NCBI GenBank assembly: GCA_028571685.1
Contig: CM053143.1
Location: 6,191,501 to 6,255,500, forward strand
Direction: 5' to 3'
Length of the DNA: 64,000 bases
From: Heterohyrax brucei
Taxonomy: Eukaryota; Chordata; Mammalia; Hyracoidea; Procaviidae
Shown here: piece after piece, positions 34,927-45,031 of the stretch
Position numbering within the stretch: position 1 is the stretch's first letter
Layout of the letters: every line of letters starts with the position of its first letter
Made by a program: the position numbers and the translations under genes
Notes under the pieces: model-generated
What the model was told of the DNA's origin: nothing
Databases searched by the model: none
Seen by the model: only the letters and a program-made list of their open reading frames with translations

Positions 34927-35128
34927 GTCAAATGATGAGACATTCAGCTTGGCTGAAGAAACCTGTAGTTCTAATCCAGCCATAGTTCGGAGGAAGAAAA
35001 TTGCCATAAGTATCATCTTTTCCCTGTGTGAGAAAGAAGAAGCACAAAGAAATTTCCAGGACTTCTTTTTTTCTCATTTCCCCCTGTTTGAATCTCACAT
35101 GAACAGGCTGAAGAGTGCAGTTGAAAAG
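34927..35128 (+). CDS. FNIP2: FNIP2 coding exon (start of DENN region)
   Basis: This is a 202-bp internal exon. The acceptor 'ttactgttcttctag' ends at 34926 and the donor 'gtaaca' starts at 35129. One base completes Arg, then 67 codons follow and the exon ends on a codon boundary. Diagnostic segments are [34 protein letters not shown] and [19 protein letters not shown]. The hydrophobic strand IAISIIFSL followed by an acidic/basic turn and an aromatic helix fits the first part of the DENN module that pairs with folliculin (family knowledge). Only conservative changes from human are visible, such as Val for Ile in KSAVEK. An open frame continuing past the donor is not supported, because the conserved protein continues in the exon at 35450. 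Confidence 0.96.
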
Positions 35129-35449
35129 GTAACAGAGATGTGGTCCAGTATCAAGTGGGGAAGCAGTGTATAATTCTGGGGCCTGTAAAGATCATAGAGG
35201 CTGTTTGTTTATGCATCAGATAACTCTTCTGGAGAAGCTAAATCTTCCACAGCAATGATAGATCCTCAGGCAATTAGTGTGAGATATCAGATACTAGAGT
35301 GTTTGGGGAAAGGGAATTACCACTTTCTGATGGCTTAAGTCATTATTACCTTGAATGCTTGTAATTGACCATAATTGATCGCTAACATTTATTATAAGTT
35401 ATGAAGGGATTTGTTGTCAGTAATGTGGCTTGTCTTCTCTTCAATGAAG

Positions 35450-35538
35450 GCCATGATCTCCTGTAGGAAGATAGCAGAATCCAGTCACCGGGTCCAGTTT
35501 TATGTCAGCCGCCTGATGGAAGCACTGGGGGAATTCAG
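35450..35538 (+). CDS. FNIP2: FNIP2 coding exon ('[12 protein letters not shown]...[13 protein letters not shown]')
   Basis: This is an 89-bp internal exon, only 321 bp downstream of the previous one. The acceptor is 'cttctcttcaatgaag' ending at 35449 and the donor is 'gtaaat' from 35539. It reads 29 codons, [19 protein letters not shown] then [10 protein letters not shown], plus two bases completed to Arg by the next exon. The segment is an amphipathic helical part of the DENN region. His stands where I recall Leu in human (ESS-H-RVQ). An inverted pair of SINEs begins about 170 bp downstream of the donor. Confidence 0.95.
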
Positions 35539-35710
35539 GTAAATAAGTCTGCCAAATACACAGACAGATAGCAGCAGCAGTTGTGGACTTGGGGTACAGA
35601 GACTGTGACTGGAAGAACTGGGTGAGTCTTACAGTAATTGTCACTTTAACAGCTCCTGCAAGATGGAAACTGTGACCAAATGGAGCAAAACAAGTAATTA
35701 ATACTAAGTA

Positions 35711-35816
35711 ATCGTCATTGGACCCTTTGTCATCAGGTTGGGTATGACTCACAGTAACTTTATAGGACAAAGGAGGACTGTCCTGTGGGGTTTCTACACT
35801 GTTAACCGTTATGGAA
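35711..35816 (-). repeat. AfroSINE tail fragment, antisense
   Basis: 'gtcatcaggttgggtatgac', 'tcacagtaactttataggac' and 'ctgtcctgtggggtttct' match the reversed SINE 3' half. It abuts a sense SINE. Confidence 0.65.
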
Positions 35817-35817
35817 A

Positions 35818-36018
35818 GGAGCCCCCGTGGTACAGTGGTTAAGTCCTTGGCTGCTAACCAAAAGGTCAGCGGCTCAAACCCACCAGCCACTCTCGGGAGA
35901 AGGATGTGGCGGTCTGCTTCTATAAAGATTTAAAGCTTTGGAAACCCTAAGAGGCAGTTCTCCTCTGCCTTTTAGGGTCACTGTGAGTTGTAATCAACTC
36001 CATGGCAGTAGATTTATG
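35818..36018 (+). repeat. AfroSINE (long form), sense
   Basis: 'ggagcccccgtggtacagtg', 'gctgctaaccaaaaggtcag', 'gatgtggcggtctgcttcta' and 'gtgagttgtaatcaactcca' are in full SINE order. Confidence 0.9.
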
Positions 36019-36059
36019 GGTGAATAATCTTCACTATTGCCTGACAGCCCTTGAAATGA

Positions 36060-36215
36060 GGTGCACATGGAACAATAATACCAGGTGTCTTATATTTATT
36101 ATCTGTTGTCATTCGTGCACAAGCCCTAGGGGTAAGCACTATTAACCCCATTTTAAAGATGTAGAAACTTGAGTTCAGAAGTGCTTGTCCAAGGCATAGA
36201 TGGAGAAAGTATGTA
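36060..36215 (-). repeat. MIR, antisense
   Basis: 'gtaagcactattaaccccat', 'tttaaagatgtagaaacttg' and 'agttcagaagtgcttgtcca' match the reversed MIR core. Confidence 0.65.
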
Positions 36216-36310
36216 TGTCAGAGAGAGAAGACATTCCACTTTGTCAGGAAAATCCCATTTGAAGCCCATTGTTCTGGGATAATATTAATAGCACCCCTTT
36301 TCATTTTCGT

Positions 36311-36472
36311 GGAGCCCTGGTGGCACCAAGGTTAAGAGGTCAGGCTGCTAACCAAAGGTCAGCAGTTCAAACCCACTACCCGCTCCTTGGAAACCCTGTG
36401 GGGTAATTCTGCCATGTCCTGCTGGGTCACTGTGAGTCAGTTGATGGCAGTGTTTTTTGTTTTTGTTTTTCT
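36311..36472 (+). repeat. AfroSINE (short form), sense
   Basis: 'ggagccctggtggcaccaag', 'gctgctaaccaaaggtcagc', 'gctccttggaaaccctgtgg' and 'cactgtgagtcagttgatgg' are followed by a T/GT-rich tail. Confidence 0.92.
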
Positions 36473-36473
36473 C

Positions 36474-36941
36474 TACTGTCATACTCAATATGCACTGATC
36501 GCTAAGGCCAAAGATGAGGAAATTGAAGATTTTTACCGACTTCTGCAGTATGAAATTGATCAAACATCCAATCAGGATGCTCTGACAGTCACTGGTGATT
36601 GAAATGCAAAAGCTGGAAACAAACGAGGAGGATCAGCCCTTGGAAAATATGGCCTTGATGATAGAAATGATGCCAGAGATCACTTGGTTGAATTTTTTGA
36701 GACCAGCTACATATTCATTGCAGATACCTTTTTCGCCAACATAGATGATGACTAAGACTAACATGTAGACCTCCCCAGATGGAATATTCAGGAATCCAAT
36801 AGACGACATCTGTGGAAAGAGATGAATAAAAAGCTTAGTGCCATCAGTCAGCACCAACTGCAGATCAGAGCATCAGTTACACGTATGCAAGTTCAAGTAG
36901 ATACTGAAAGAAAATTAGAACAAGTCCATGAGAGCCAAAGT
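36474..36941 (+). mobile_element. RTE-type LINE, endonuclease part
   Basis: In sense it reads 'AKDEEIEDFYRLLQYEID', then 'VTGD' with a stop where Trp is expected before 'NAKAGN', then 'ARDHLVEFFE'. This is the APE endonuclease of RTE elements, where VTGDWNAK is the metal-binding core. It is interrupted by the mariner-like element at 36942. Confidence 0.85.
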
Positions 36942-37918
36942 GAAAGGTCTTCTAATGACGGTGTCCTATCTTTAAACTTGAATAAAAGTTGTGTAAATGA
37001 TAGAGTTTTAATTGTTTTTATTATTTTGAAGTGTATTTGATGGCATTGTATGTGGAAAAGAACCTTGGGTAAATGACTGCCATGGCACCTTCTAAATGGG
37101 ACTAAAAAGAATCAGTCATTGTAGCCCGATACCTTTCAGCATTGACAGCCACAGCCTGTCCTCATTTGTCTTGGAAAGCGTAAGAGCCAGTGATCCCTCT
37201 GGACCCAAATCCACCCCATACAGCACCTTTTAGGAATGAACTGGACATTCTCAAATCTCTGAGTCTTACCTGTCCAAGCATGGCAGTTTTGTTTGTTAAC
37301 AAAACCATTCGTCTGGAAGGGGGCTTCATTGCTGAAGACACTTTCTCAACTGAAAGCTGGGTCAGCTTCCAGTTGCTCCAGAGCCCAGTTAGCAAAGGTG
37401 TGACACTCTCTATGGTCGTTGGATTTCAGCTCTTGAGTTAAAACAGTTTTGTAAGGGTAAACCTCCAAGTCCACATGCAAAATCTGCCAAATTGTGGTTG
37501 ACAAGAGGCCCAGTTCTTGTGCTCCACGAGGAATTGACTGGGACACATTCTCACATACACTCTGACGCACAGTGGCAATGTTTTCACTGGACTGTGTTGT
37601 TCATTGACACACAGGTGTTGTCCAGTTGGTGACAGACCTGATTGTCTCAACTCGTTTGTTTAAACATCAAATTATTCTCTCGGTGAGATGATTATGTGCA
37701 TCATAAATTGCATGTAACACACTGAATGTTTGGCCAATAGAACACCCGTTTTAATAATAAACCGTAATAATTTCTGTGTGTTGTAGAATCATGTAACTTT
37801 GCATGGCTATTTTTCCAGACTAATCAAAAAAGCATGATAAATATGGCCGCTGTAGCTTCACAAATATTGCACTGTGGGCTGTCAAAAATAGGACATCCTT
37901 ATTGGAAGACCATTTTCA
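36942..37918 (-). mobile_element. Tc1/mariner-like DNA transposon relic, copy 2
   Basis: The ends are inverted repeats: left 'gaaaggtcttctaatgacgg', right 'catccttattggaagaccat'. On the minus strand the broken transposase reads 'SVCENVSQSIPRGAQELGLL', 'TIWQILHVDLEVYPYKTVLT', 'ELKSNDHRE' and 'FANWALEQLEADPAFS', then a frame with 'MVLLTNKT' that corresponds to the DEAHF...NGFVNKQN area. These are the helix-turn-helix and first catalytic region of an IS630/Tc1/mariner transposase. The length (977 bp) and the missing second catalytic half match copy 1. It sits inside the RTE, so it inserted after it. Confidence 0.8.
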
Positions 37919-37950
37919 ACCTTGCTTATATGCCACCTAAATTTAGAGAC
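37919..37950 (+). mobile_element. RTE stub between two inserts
   Basis: 'atgccacctaaatttagagac' continues the RTE ('gtcccgcctgaatttaggta' at 50008 in the other copy). It ends in 'gagac', which is repeated as 'gagat' after the LTR. Confidence 0.65.
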
Positions 37951-38406
37951 TGTCTTAGCTAGTGCTTCTATAACACAAGTACCACAAGTGGGTGGCTTTA
38001 AAAAGAGAAATTTTATTATTACAGTTCAGTAAGCTGCAAATCTAAATTCATTTTATTGCCACAGTCCTGTAAGCTACAAGTCCAATTTGAGTATAAGAGC
38101 AACTTAGCTCAGGAACCTCAGGTCCAAAGGACATGCTCTGCTCTTGGTGCTGCTTTCTTGGTGGTATGAAGTTCCCAGCACTCAGCGCACTTCCCTTTCC
38201 TTTTCAGTCTCAAGAGATGTCTTCAGCACAATGCAAACTTGTGAATTGAGTCCCACCTCGCTAACGAAGCTGCCACCCATTCTCCCTCATTACGATTGTA
38301 GATGCAGCATTCACAACACATGGGAGAAATCACACTATACTGGGACTCATGGCTGAATCAAATTGATACACACATTTGAGGGGGGAATGCAGTACAATCC
38401 ACGACA
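37951..38406 (-). mobile_element. MaLR-type solo LTR in the RTE
   Basis: The + strand starts 'tgtcttagctagtgcttcta' and ends 'gtacaatccacgaca', the reverse complement of the LTR family seen at 7253-7950. Five-base duplications flank it ('gagac' 37946-37950, 'gagat' 38407-38411, one mismatch). No internal region is present, so it is a solo LTR. Confidence 0.82.
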
Positions 38407-40313
38407 GAGATCATTTTGAGAATAAACTGGATGAGCTGAACACTAATGACTGAGGACCAGGTGAGTTGTGGAATGACATCCAGGGCATCATACCTGAAGA
38501 ATGCAAGAGGTCATTAAAAAGACAGGAAAAGAAGAAAAGACCAAAATGAAGTCAAAAGAGACTCTAGAACTTGCTGTTCAATATTGAGCAGCTAAAGCAA
38601 AAGGAAGAAAATGATGAAGAACTGAACAGATGATTTCAAAAGATAGCTCAAGAAGCCAAAGTATTATGATGACATGTGCAAAGATCTGGAGATAGAAAAC
38701 TAAAAGGGAAGAACACACTCTCCCATTTCTCAAAAGCTGAAAGAACTGAAGAAAAAGATTCAAGGCTTGAATTGCAGTACTTAAGGATTCTATGGGAAGA
38801 TATTAAACAATGCAGAAAGCATCAAAAGAATATGGAAAGAATACACAGAGTCACTATACAAATATGAATTAGTGGACATTCAGCCGTATGATCAGAAACC
38901 AATGGTACTGAAGGAAGTCCGAGCTGCACTGAAGGTATTAGGGAAAAACAAGGGTTTGGGTACTGATCCAGTACCAATTGAGATGTCTCAACAAATGGAT
39001 GCAGCACTGGAAGTGGTCGCTCATCTATGCCAAGAAATTTGGAGGATAGCTTCCTGGCCAGCCAACTGAGAGAGATCCGTATTTATGCCTATTCCCAAGA
39101 AAGGTGATCCAACTGAATGAGGAAATTAGTGAATAATAAATCATTGCTATCACATGCCAGCAGAATTTTGCTGAAAATCATTTAAAAGTGGCTGCAGCAG
39201 GGTATGAACAGAAATTCAAGCCAGGTTTAGAAAAGGACATGGAAACATGCATGTCATTGCTGATGTCAGATAAATACTGGGTGGAAGCAGAATACAAAAA
39301 AAAATGTTTACCTGGTTTTCATTGACTATACTAAGGCATAACAAATTATGGATAACGTTGTGGAAAATGGGAATTTTGGATCGCTTGGTCATGCTCCTGA
39401 AGAATCTGTACATGGATCAAGAGTCAGTTTGAATGTAACAAGGGGATACTGATGGTTTAAAGTCAGGAAAGATGTGCATCAGGGTTGCATCGTTTCATCG
39501 TATCTATTCAGTCTGCATGCTGAGCACATAGTCTGGGAAGATGGATTGTATGAAGAAAGCACAGGACATCCAGATTGGAGTAAGACTCATTAATAACCTG
39601 CATTATGCAGGCAGTACAAGCTTGCTTGCAGAACATGAAGAGAACTTGATGTACTTAGTGATCATGATAAAAAACCACAGCCTTCAGTATGGATTACACA
39701 TCAACCTACAAGTCCTCACAACTGGACCAGTAAGCAACATCATGATAACTGGAGAGAAGATTTTGCCTGGATCCACAATCAGTACTCATGGAAGCATACA
39801 GCCAAGAAATCAAAGGACAGATTGCGTTGGACAAATGGACTACAAGAGATCTCTTTGAAGATACCACTTTGAAGATGAAGGTACACCTGACCCAAGCCAT
39901 GATATTTTCAGTCACTTCATTTGCATTCAAAACTGGAACATTCAATCAGGAAGGCTGAAGAATTGATGCCTTGAATTGTCATGTTGGTGACTAATGTTGA
40001 CTATATCACGTTCTGCAAAAAGAATGAATAAGTCTATCATGAAAAAAGTACAACCAGAATGTTCCTTAGCAGCAAGGATGGAGAGTCTCTCTCACATACT
40101 CTGGACATGTTATCAGGAGGGATCAGTCCCTGGTTAGGGATGTCATGCTTGGAAATAGTGAAAAAGAGGAAGACCCTCAACAAGATGGATTGAGAACAAT
40201 GAGTTCAAGCAGTGCAGCAACTGTGAGGATGACTTAGCACTGGGCAGTGTTTCATTCTGTTGTACATGGTTTTGATATGAGTCAAAATCAACTTGACTGC
40301 ACAACAACAACAT
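38407..40313 (+). mobile_element. RTE-type LINE, reverse transcriptase to 3' tail
   Basis: RTE resumes with 'gagatcattttgagaataaa' and runs to a complete tail ('cagtgtttcattctgttgta', 'gatatgagtcaaaatcaact', 'acaacaacaacata'). RT pieces in sense include 'DPVPIEMSQQMDAAL', 'GEDGLYEES' after frameshifts, and 'LINNLHYAGSTSLLAEHEEN', where the catalytic YADD box has become YAGS. It is dead. With 36474-36941 it forms one element. Confidence 0.9.
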
Positions 40314-40748
40314 ATGTCCTGCTTTGGGGATTAAATTATGTGGTCACTGTGGTATGTCTTCATGATTTTTATTTAATTTGTATTCTAGAAGCTAGTTTTG
40401 TAAAGTCATTGCTCCTAGTATGTGGTTAGAAAGGTAATTTGCTTCAGATTGCAGGTGGGATTCTCTTCTACTGTGCTGAGCTGAGATTGTTGTGCCTTTT
40501 CCTAGAACCAGTTTCTCAGTGTTAAGTGGAATCCTGTTCTGAAACAGTCATGAGCTAATGAGTCACACTATTAGTACTTAGCCAAGAGATAGTTACTGTG
40601 CAATTCTTAGAATGTTAGAACATTTTTGTGATGCTTAAGGTATATTATGGTGGTGAACTGTATAATACTATGTTTAGCACAGTCACCATCTGTTTTTGAA
40701 CCTTGGATTATGTGTAAAGTACTCAGATACTACACTGATTGTTCTCTA

Positions 40749-40804
40749 GTGAGCCCTGGTGGTGCAGTGATTAAGCAGCTGACTGCTAACCAAAAGGTTG
40801 GCAG
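40749..40804 (+). repeat. AfroSINE, 5' part, split by L1 element 3
   Basis: 'tgagccctggtggtgcagtg', 'attaagcagctgactgctaa' and 'ccaaaaggttggcag' form the SINE head. The tail is at 42914-43049. The last ten bases (40795-40804, 'aggttggcag') are repeated after the L1. Confidence 0.92.
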
Positions 40805-42913
40805 GTTTTTTTTGTTTTTTTTTTTTATTTTTTATTTAACATGACTTGAGTGAAAATGTACATTCCCATATAAATTTACATGGCCACCCATATGCAGCTT
40901 CCACTGCTCTCCCTGTCCGGTGACAGCACACTATTCCTCTCTGCTCCATACATGTCTCATCCTCCCAACAACCTCCTTTCTGCTCCTCTCCACCCTCTCT
41001 CCTTCCTCCAGCCAGAGGTCAGCAGGATAATATCGTACAGATGTATAGAACCATAAAGTGCAACCAATATATGGTCACTCTCCATTGCCAAGTCCAATCC
41101 ATTCCTGTCCAAAGAGTGGACCTTTGTTATAATTTATGGGTAAGGGCAGCATCAGGGCCGGGGACCATGCTCTCAGGGGAACCCTGAAACCGCTGGACCA
41201 TCAATTGAGGTCTCTTAGTGGAGATCTCAGGATGCACCCCTTTTTATTCTTCTGTTGCCAGTGAGACTCAACCTAGTGAGCTCCATCGTGGCTATCACTG
41301 GTGGTGGCAAGGCACCATCTGGTTCTTCCGGTCCCAAGTCAATGACGGCACCCACTCTTGCGGGTCTCTCTGTCTTCTAGGTTGTCTTTATTGCATGTCA
41401 TTTTGGTCCTCAGTGAGCGTCCATTCCTGCTGAGTTGGGACCATTTGCTGTGTCCTTGGATGGCAGCTTGACAGCTTTTAAGACCCCAGACGCCACTCAC
41501 CCATCTGGGGTGCAGAGAGCTCTCTTAGCAGAACGCTAGTCGTGCCAATTGGCCTCGATTTCGCCTAAGAGCATGGTGCCCTGGCCCCTGCCCCAGCTAC
41601 TCTCTCCTTGCAATATTGGGTTAAGATGGAAGGAGTACTCAAGTTATGCTGAAGACCACTTAACGTTGTTGTTGTTTCTAACGTGTGCTGTCACTGCTTT
41701 CTCCCAACAAGATTTCTAGCAACTATCTAAACTAAACCCTCCCCCCTCCCCCTCCCTCCCTCTTCTCCCTTGCAGCTGTCAAAGAGTCTTTTCTTCTATA
41801 CAGAAGTCTGTTTTTGAGATCTTATCGTAGAGGTCTCATATAATATTTGTCCCTTTGTCGCTGACTACTTTCACTCAACGTAATGGCTTCTAGTTGAAAC
41901 CAGGTTAGGAGATGTTTCCTGGAATCATCATAATTCTTTATCATTGCTTAGTGCTCCATTGAATATATGTACCATAGTTTACCTATCCATTCTTCTGTTG
42001 TTGGGCATCTGGGTTGATTCCATCTTTTTGCTATTGTGGACTGTGCTGCGATAAACATTCTGGTGCATGTGTCCGTTGGTGTGAAAGGCCTTGATTCTGT
42101 AAGATATATTCCAAGTAGTGGAATTACTGTGTCAAATGGCATATCGATATCTATTTTTTTACGGAAGCGCCAGATTGCTTTCCAAAGAGGCTGGACCATT
42201 TTGCAACCCCACCAACAGTATAGGAGGGTTCCAGTTTCTCCACAGCCTCTCCAGCATTTGTTGTTTTGTGTTTTCTGGATCATGGCCAACCTTGTTGGGG
42301 TGAGATGGTATCTCATTGTCATCTTGATTTTGATTTCTTTAATAACTAAAGATCGTGAACATGTCCGCGTGTGTTTTTTGGCTGCCTGGATCTCCTCTTT
42401 AGTGAAATGTCTATCCATCTCCTTTGCCCATTGCTTAATTGGATGGTTTATCTTCTTCTTATTGTTATTTTGTAGTATCTTATAGATTATGGAGATGAGG
42501 CCTCGGTCTGACATAGAGTTGCCAAATATTTTTTCCCATTCTGTGAGTGTTCTTTTAATTCTATTTATCAAGTCTTTGGATGAGCAAAAGTGTTTGATTC
42601 TTAATAGTTCCCATTTATCTATTTTCTCTTCTGTTGATTGTGGTTTCTTTGACAGATTTTGGAGTCTGTCCTCATTGTGTATTAAAACTTCCATTGTTGT
42701 TCCTACCTTTTCTTGGATGAGCTTTATCGTTTTAGGTTTGCTATTTAGGTCTTTTATCCAGTTGGAGTTGGTTTTTGTGTAAGGTGTAAGATATGGATCT
42801 TGATTCAGTTTATTGCAAATGGATAGCCAATTTTGCCAGCACCATTTGTTGAAGAGACTGTTTTTACCCCAGTTTAATGTCTTAGGCCCTTTGTCGAATG
42901 TCAATTGTTCATA
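40805..42913 (-). mobile_element. L1 element 3, 5'-truncated, youngest looking
   Basis: A 2.1-kb L1. A T-rich tail at 40805-40840 leads into the 3'UTR and then the ORF2 C-terminal part. An uninterrupted minus-strand frame of over 300 codons (about 41948-42913) covers the C-terminal domain, with 'WGKNSLFNKWCWQNWLSICN' and 'GCGETGTLLYCWWGCKMVQP', the Cys/His-rich CTD. The frame stops early at the codon after 'YSMEH', where element 2 and element 1 read Cys/Tyr. The target-site duplication is 'aggttggcag' and 'agattggcag'. It is the least decayed of the L1s here. Confidence 0.93.
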
Positions 42914-43049
42914 AGATTGGCAGTTTGCATCCACCAATCACCCCTTGGGAGCCCTTTGGGGCTGTTCTGCTCTGTTCTGTAATGTCATTATGAGTCATTC
43001 AAGTTAATGGCAGTGGATTTGGGGGTGGTTTTTTTTTTTTTTTTTTTTT
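42914..43049 (+). repeat. AfroSINE, 3' part, split by L1 element 3
   Basis: 'agattggcagtttgcatcca' resumes the SINE after a duplicated 'a-ga/gg-ttggcag', then 'cccttgggagccctttgggg', 'cattatgagtcattcaagtt' and 'ggcagtggatttgggg', and a run of about 20 T at 43030-43049. Confidence 0.9.
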
Positions 43050-44331
43050 TGTTTTAGTGACCGTTAAGTCTTAACTCAGTGTGTTTTAGAAGTAAAGTTG
43101 TAATTTTGATGACTGTCTACTAGTAAACTACATACTTATGTGGGCAGCACTGGGTTTTTCCATTTGCTGTGCTAGGGCCTGGCTAGAAGCTGACTTATAC
43201 TTTGGAGCCTGGCTGTTACTTTAATAAAGTGTCAATTTTTAGGGTTCAGGAACCTGAAAGCACAGAGCCAGAAAACTTCACTGTATATACAGACAGGCTT
43301 TGTTCTTACTTCAACAATTAAGTGAGATAACAGTGACAAAATGGAGAGGCCTTAGGTTTTAGTAAATGAATCTCCATTCCATTACTGCTTAATTCAGGAA
43401 TTTCCATATTTTGCTGACGTAGAGTTCTATTGTGTCTTAGTTCTTTCACACACATATTTAGAAAAGTCAACTTAGAAAATGTCTTATCTATCTTGATTTG
43501 GAAAGAGTGTGTTGTATTCTAATATACAGTCGCCTCTTACCCAGTGGAGGTCCTAAGTCAGTATGCTCTTTGGAAAAATGTTTATGAATAGTAGGCATTA
43601 GGTAACCTGCCTTCTTATCCTGACCTTGTCATAAAATATTATTCCTTGCTTAAGTAACTTCATCTCTCTGGGCCTGCGTTTGTTAATCTGCAAAGAGATG
43701 GAACCAGACTAATTCTTTTTTTGTAACTGCTGACATCTCTACGAATTTGGTTCTGTTAGTCCATGTAAGAATTAAGTATATGGTATGGTAGAGGAGCTGT
43801 TTGTGTAGTTTTTCATCTAAAATGAATGAAGTGATTTAGCTCAGAGAAGTAAAGCATTAACCAGGAATTAGGAATGTTAAGTTGCCTCTGATTACATTTT
43901 CCGTATATCATGTACTTCTCTAGTTTCTCAATGTAAAAATGGTTATAAACTCTGACACAAGGCATTGGAAAATAAATTGTTTTTAAAATGAGTATTTTGT
44001 ATCAGGAGTTAGCATAGTTTTTTGGTAAAGGACTAGATACTAAACATTTTAGGCTTTGCAGGCTGTAGAGTTTCTATTAAACTACCCACCTTTGCCATTG
44101 TAGTGAGAAAGAAGCCATAGACAATATGTAAATGAATGGCCATATTCCAATAAAATTTTATTTACAAGTTAGGTAGTAGATTTGTTCTGTGAGCCATGGA
44201 TTACAGACTGATTTTACATACTGCTTGAATTAGGTACGACTCAGATCTAATTTTTTTTTCTTTATTCTGTTATATAAAAGTTACCCAAAATAACATTTGT
44301 GACAATTTTTTGTATTTCTTCTTTTCTGTAG
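43050..44331. other. Intronic stretch with a possible MIR (43620-43730) and an old eutherian repeat (44003-44222)
   Basis: 'cttcatctctctgggcctgc' near 43659 fits the MIR core. At 44003-44222, 'gactagatactaaacatttt', 'aggctttgcaggctgtagag' and 'attccaataaaattttattt' follow a repeat common in placental mammals ('...ccagatagtaaatattttaggctttg...'). I recognise the sequence but not the exact family. Confidence 0.5.
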
Positions 44332-44478
44332 AGGAACTATCTGGAACTTATATTCTGTTCCAAGGATAGCAGAACCCGTATGGCTTACCATGATGTCCAG
44401 TGCTTTGGAAAAATCCCAGCTCTGCCAGCGCTTTCTCAAGGAGTTTACTCTTCTAATAGAACAGATCAACAAAAACCA
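44332..44478 (+). CDS. FNIP2: FNIP2 coding exon (DENN region, '[19 protein letters not shown]')
   Basis: This is a 147-bp internal exon. The acceptor 'tatttcttcttttctgtag' ends at 44331 and the donor 'gtaagc' starts at 44479. One base completes Arg, then 48 codons follow, including [38 protein letters not shown] and [10 protein letters not shown]. Two bases ('ca') become Gln with the next exon's 'g'. The stretch belongs to the folded DENN core and is strongly conserved between FNIP1 and FNIP2. It differs from remembered human FNIP2 only lightly (SSALEKS versus SGTLEKN). It is separated from the next exon by an intron of only 128 bp, so the two are likely recognised together across the short intron (inference). 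Confidence 0.95.
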
Positions 44479-44606
44479 GTAAGCCTCAAGTCTCTGAAGA
44501 TCTGGGTTTGAGTATATGCCAATTCCATGGGCAGTGTATGTGCTGTGTGTGACATGCTTCATCCTTCAGTGACTCATCTGGTTGTGTTTTCTTTCATTTC
44601 TTTAAG

Positions 44607-44776
44607 GTTTTTTGCTGCCTTACTGACTGCAGTGCTAACCTACCACCTGGCCTGGGTGCCTACTGTCATGCCTGTTGACCACCCTCCCATTAAAGCCTTC
44701 TCAGAGAAACGCACCTCCCATTCAGTGAGCGTGCTGGCCAAGACACACCCATATAATCCTCTCTGGGCACAGCTGG
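44607..44776 (+). CDS. FNIP2: FNIP2 coding exon (DENN region, '[19 protein letters not shown]')
   Basis: This is a 170-bp internal exon. The acceptor 'ttttctttcatttctttaag' ends at 44606 and the donor is 'gttagt' from 44777. It reads Gln (shared), then [37 protein letters not shown], and [16 protein letters not shown], ending with one base of the Gly codon. The [18 protein letters not shown] segment is one of the most conserved pieces of FNIP proteins and is a buried helix of the DENN fold. The donor has T at +3 where A or G is usual, so it is predicted to be weaker than the others in this window. The reading frame would continue into the intron for a few codons to a stop. Confidence 0.96.
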
Positions 44777-45031
44777 GTTAGTATCTAATACGACTCTTTT
44801 GAGGGTGTGTGGGGTCAGAAAGGAGAAATGTTAGAATTTGTAGTTTATACTGGCTGTCCTCCATTAATCCAGGTCTTGTCACTGAGCAGGCAGGGAGTGG
44901 GAGGCTGGCCTGTGTAGTCCAGTTGTAAAGCAACCACCTCCTTGTCTTTGCTTCCTCTGCTAACAGCTTTGTCCTGCTCTTTTAAAGGAGTACAGATAAA
45001 TTGTGTTTTCCCAGACCATGGTGGTTGCTAA

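Noticed and set aside
41948-42937. 329-codon minus-strand frame as a host gene
   Set aside because: It is the ORF2 C-terminal domain of L1 element 3. Its first codons come from the flanking SINE.
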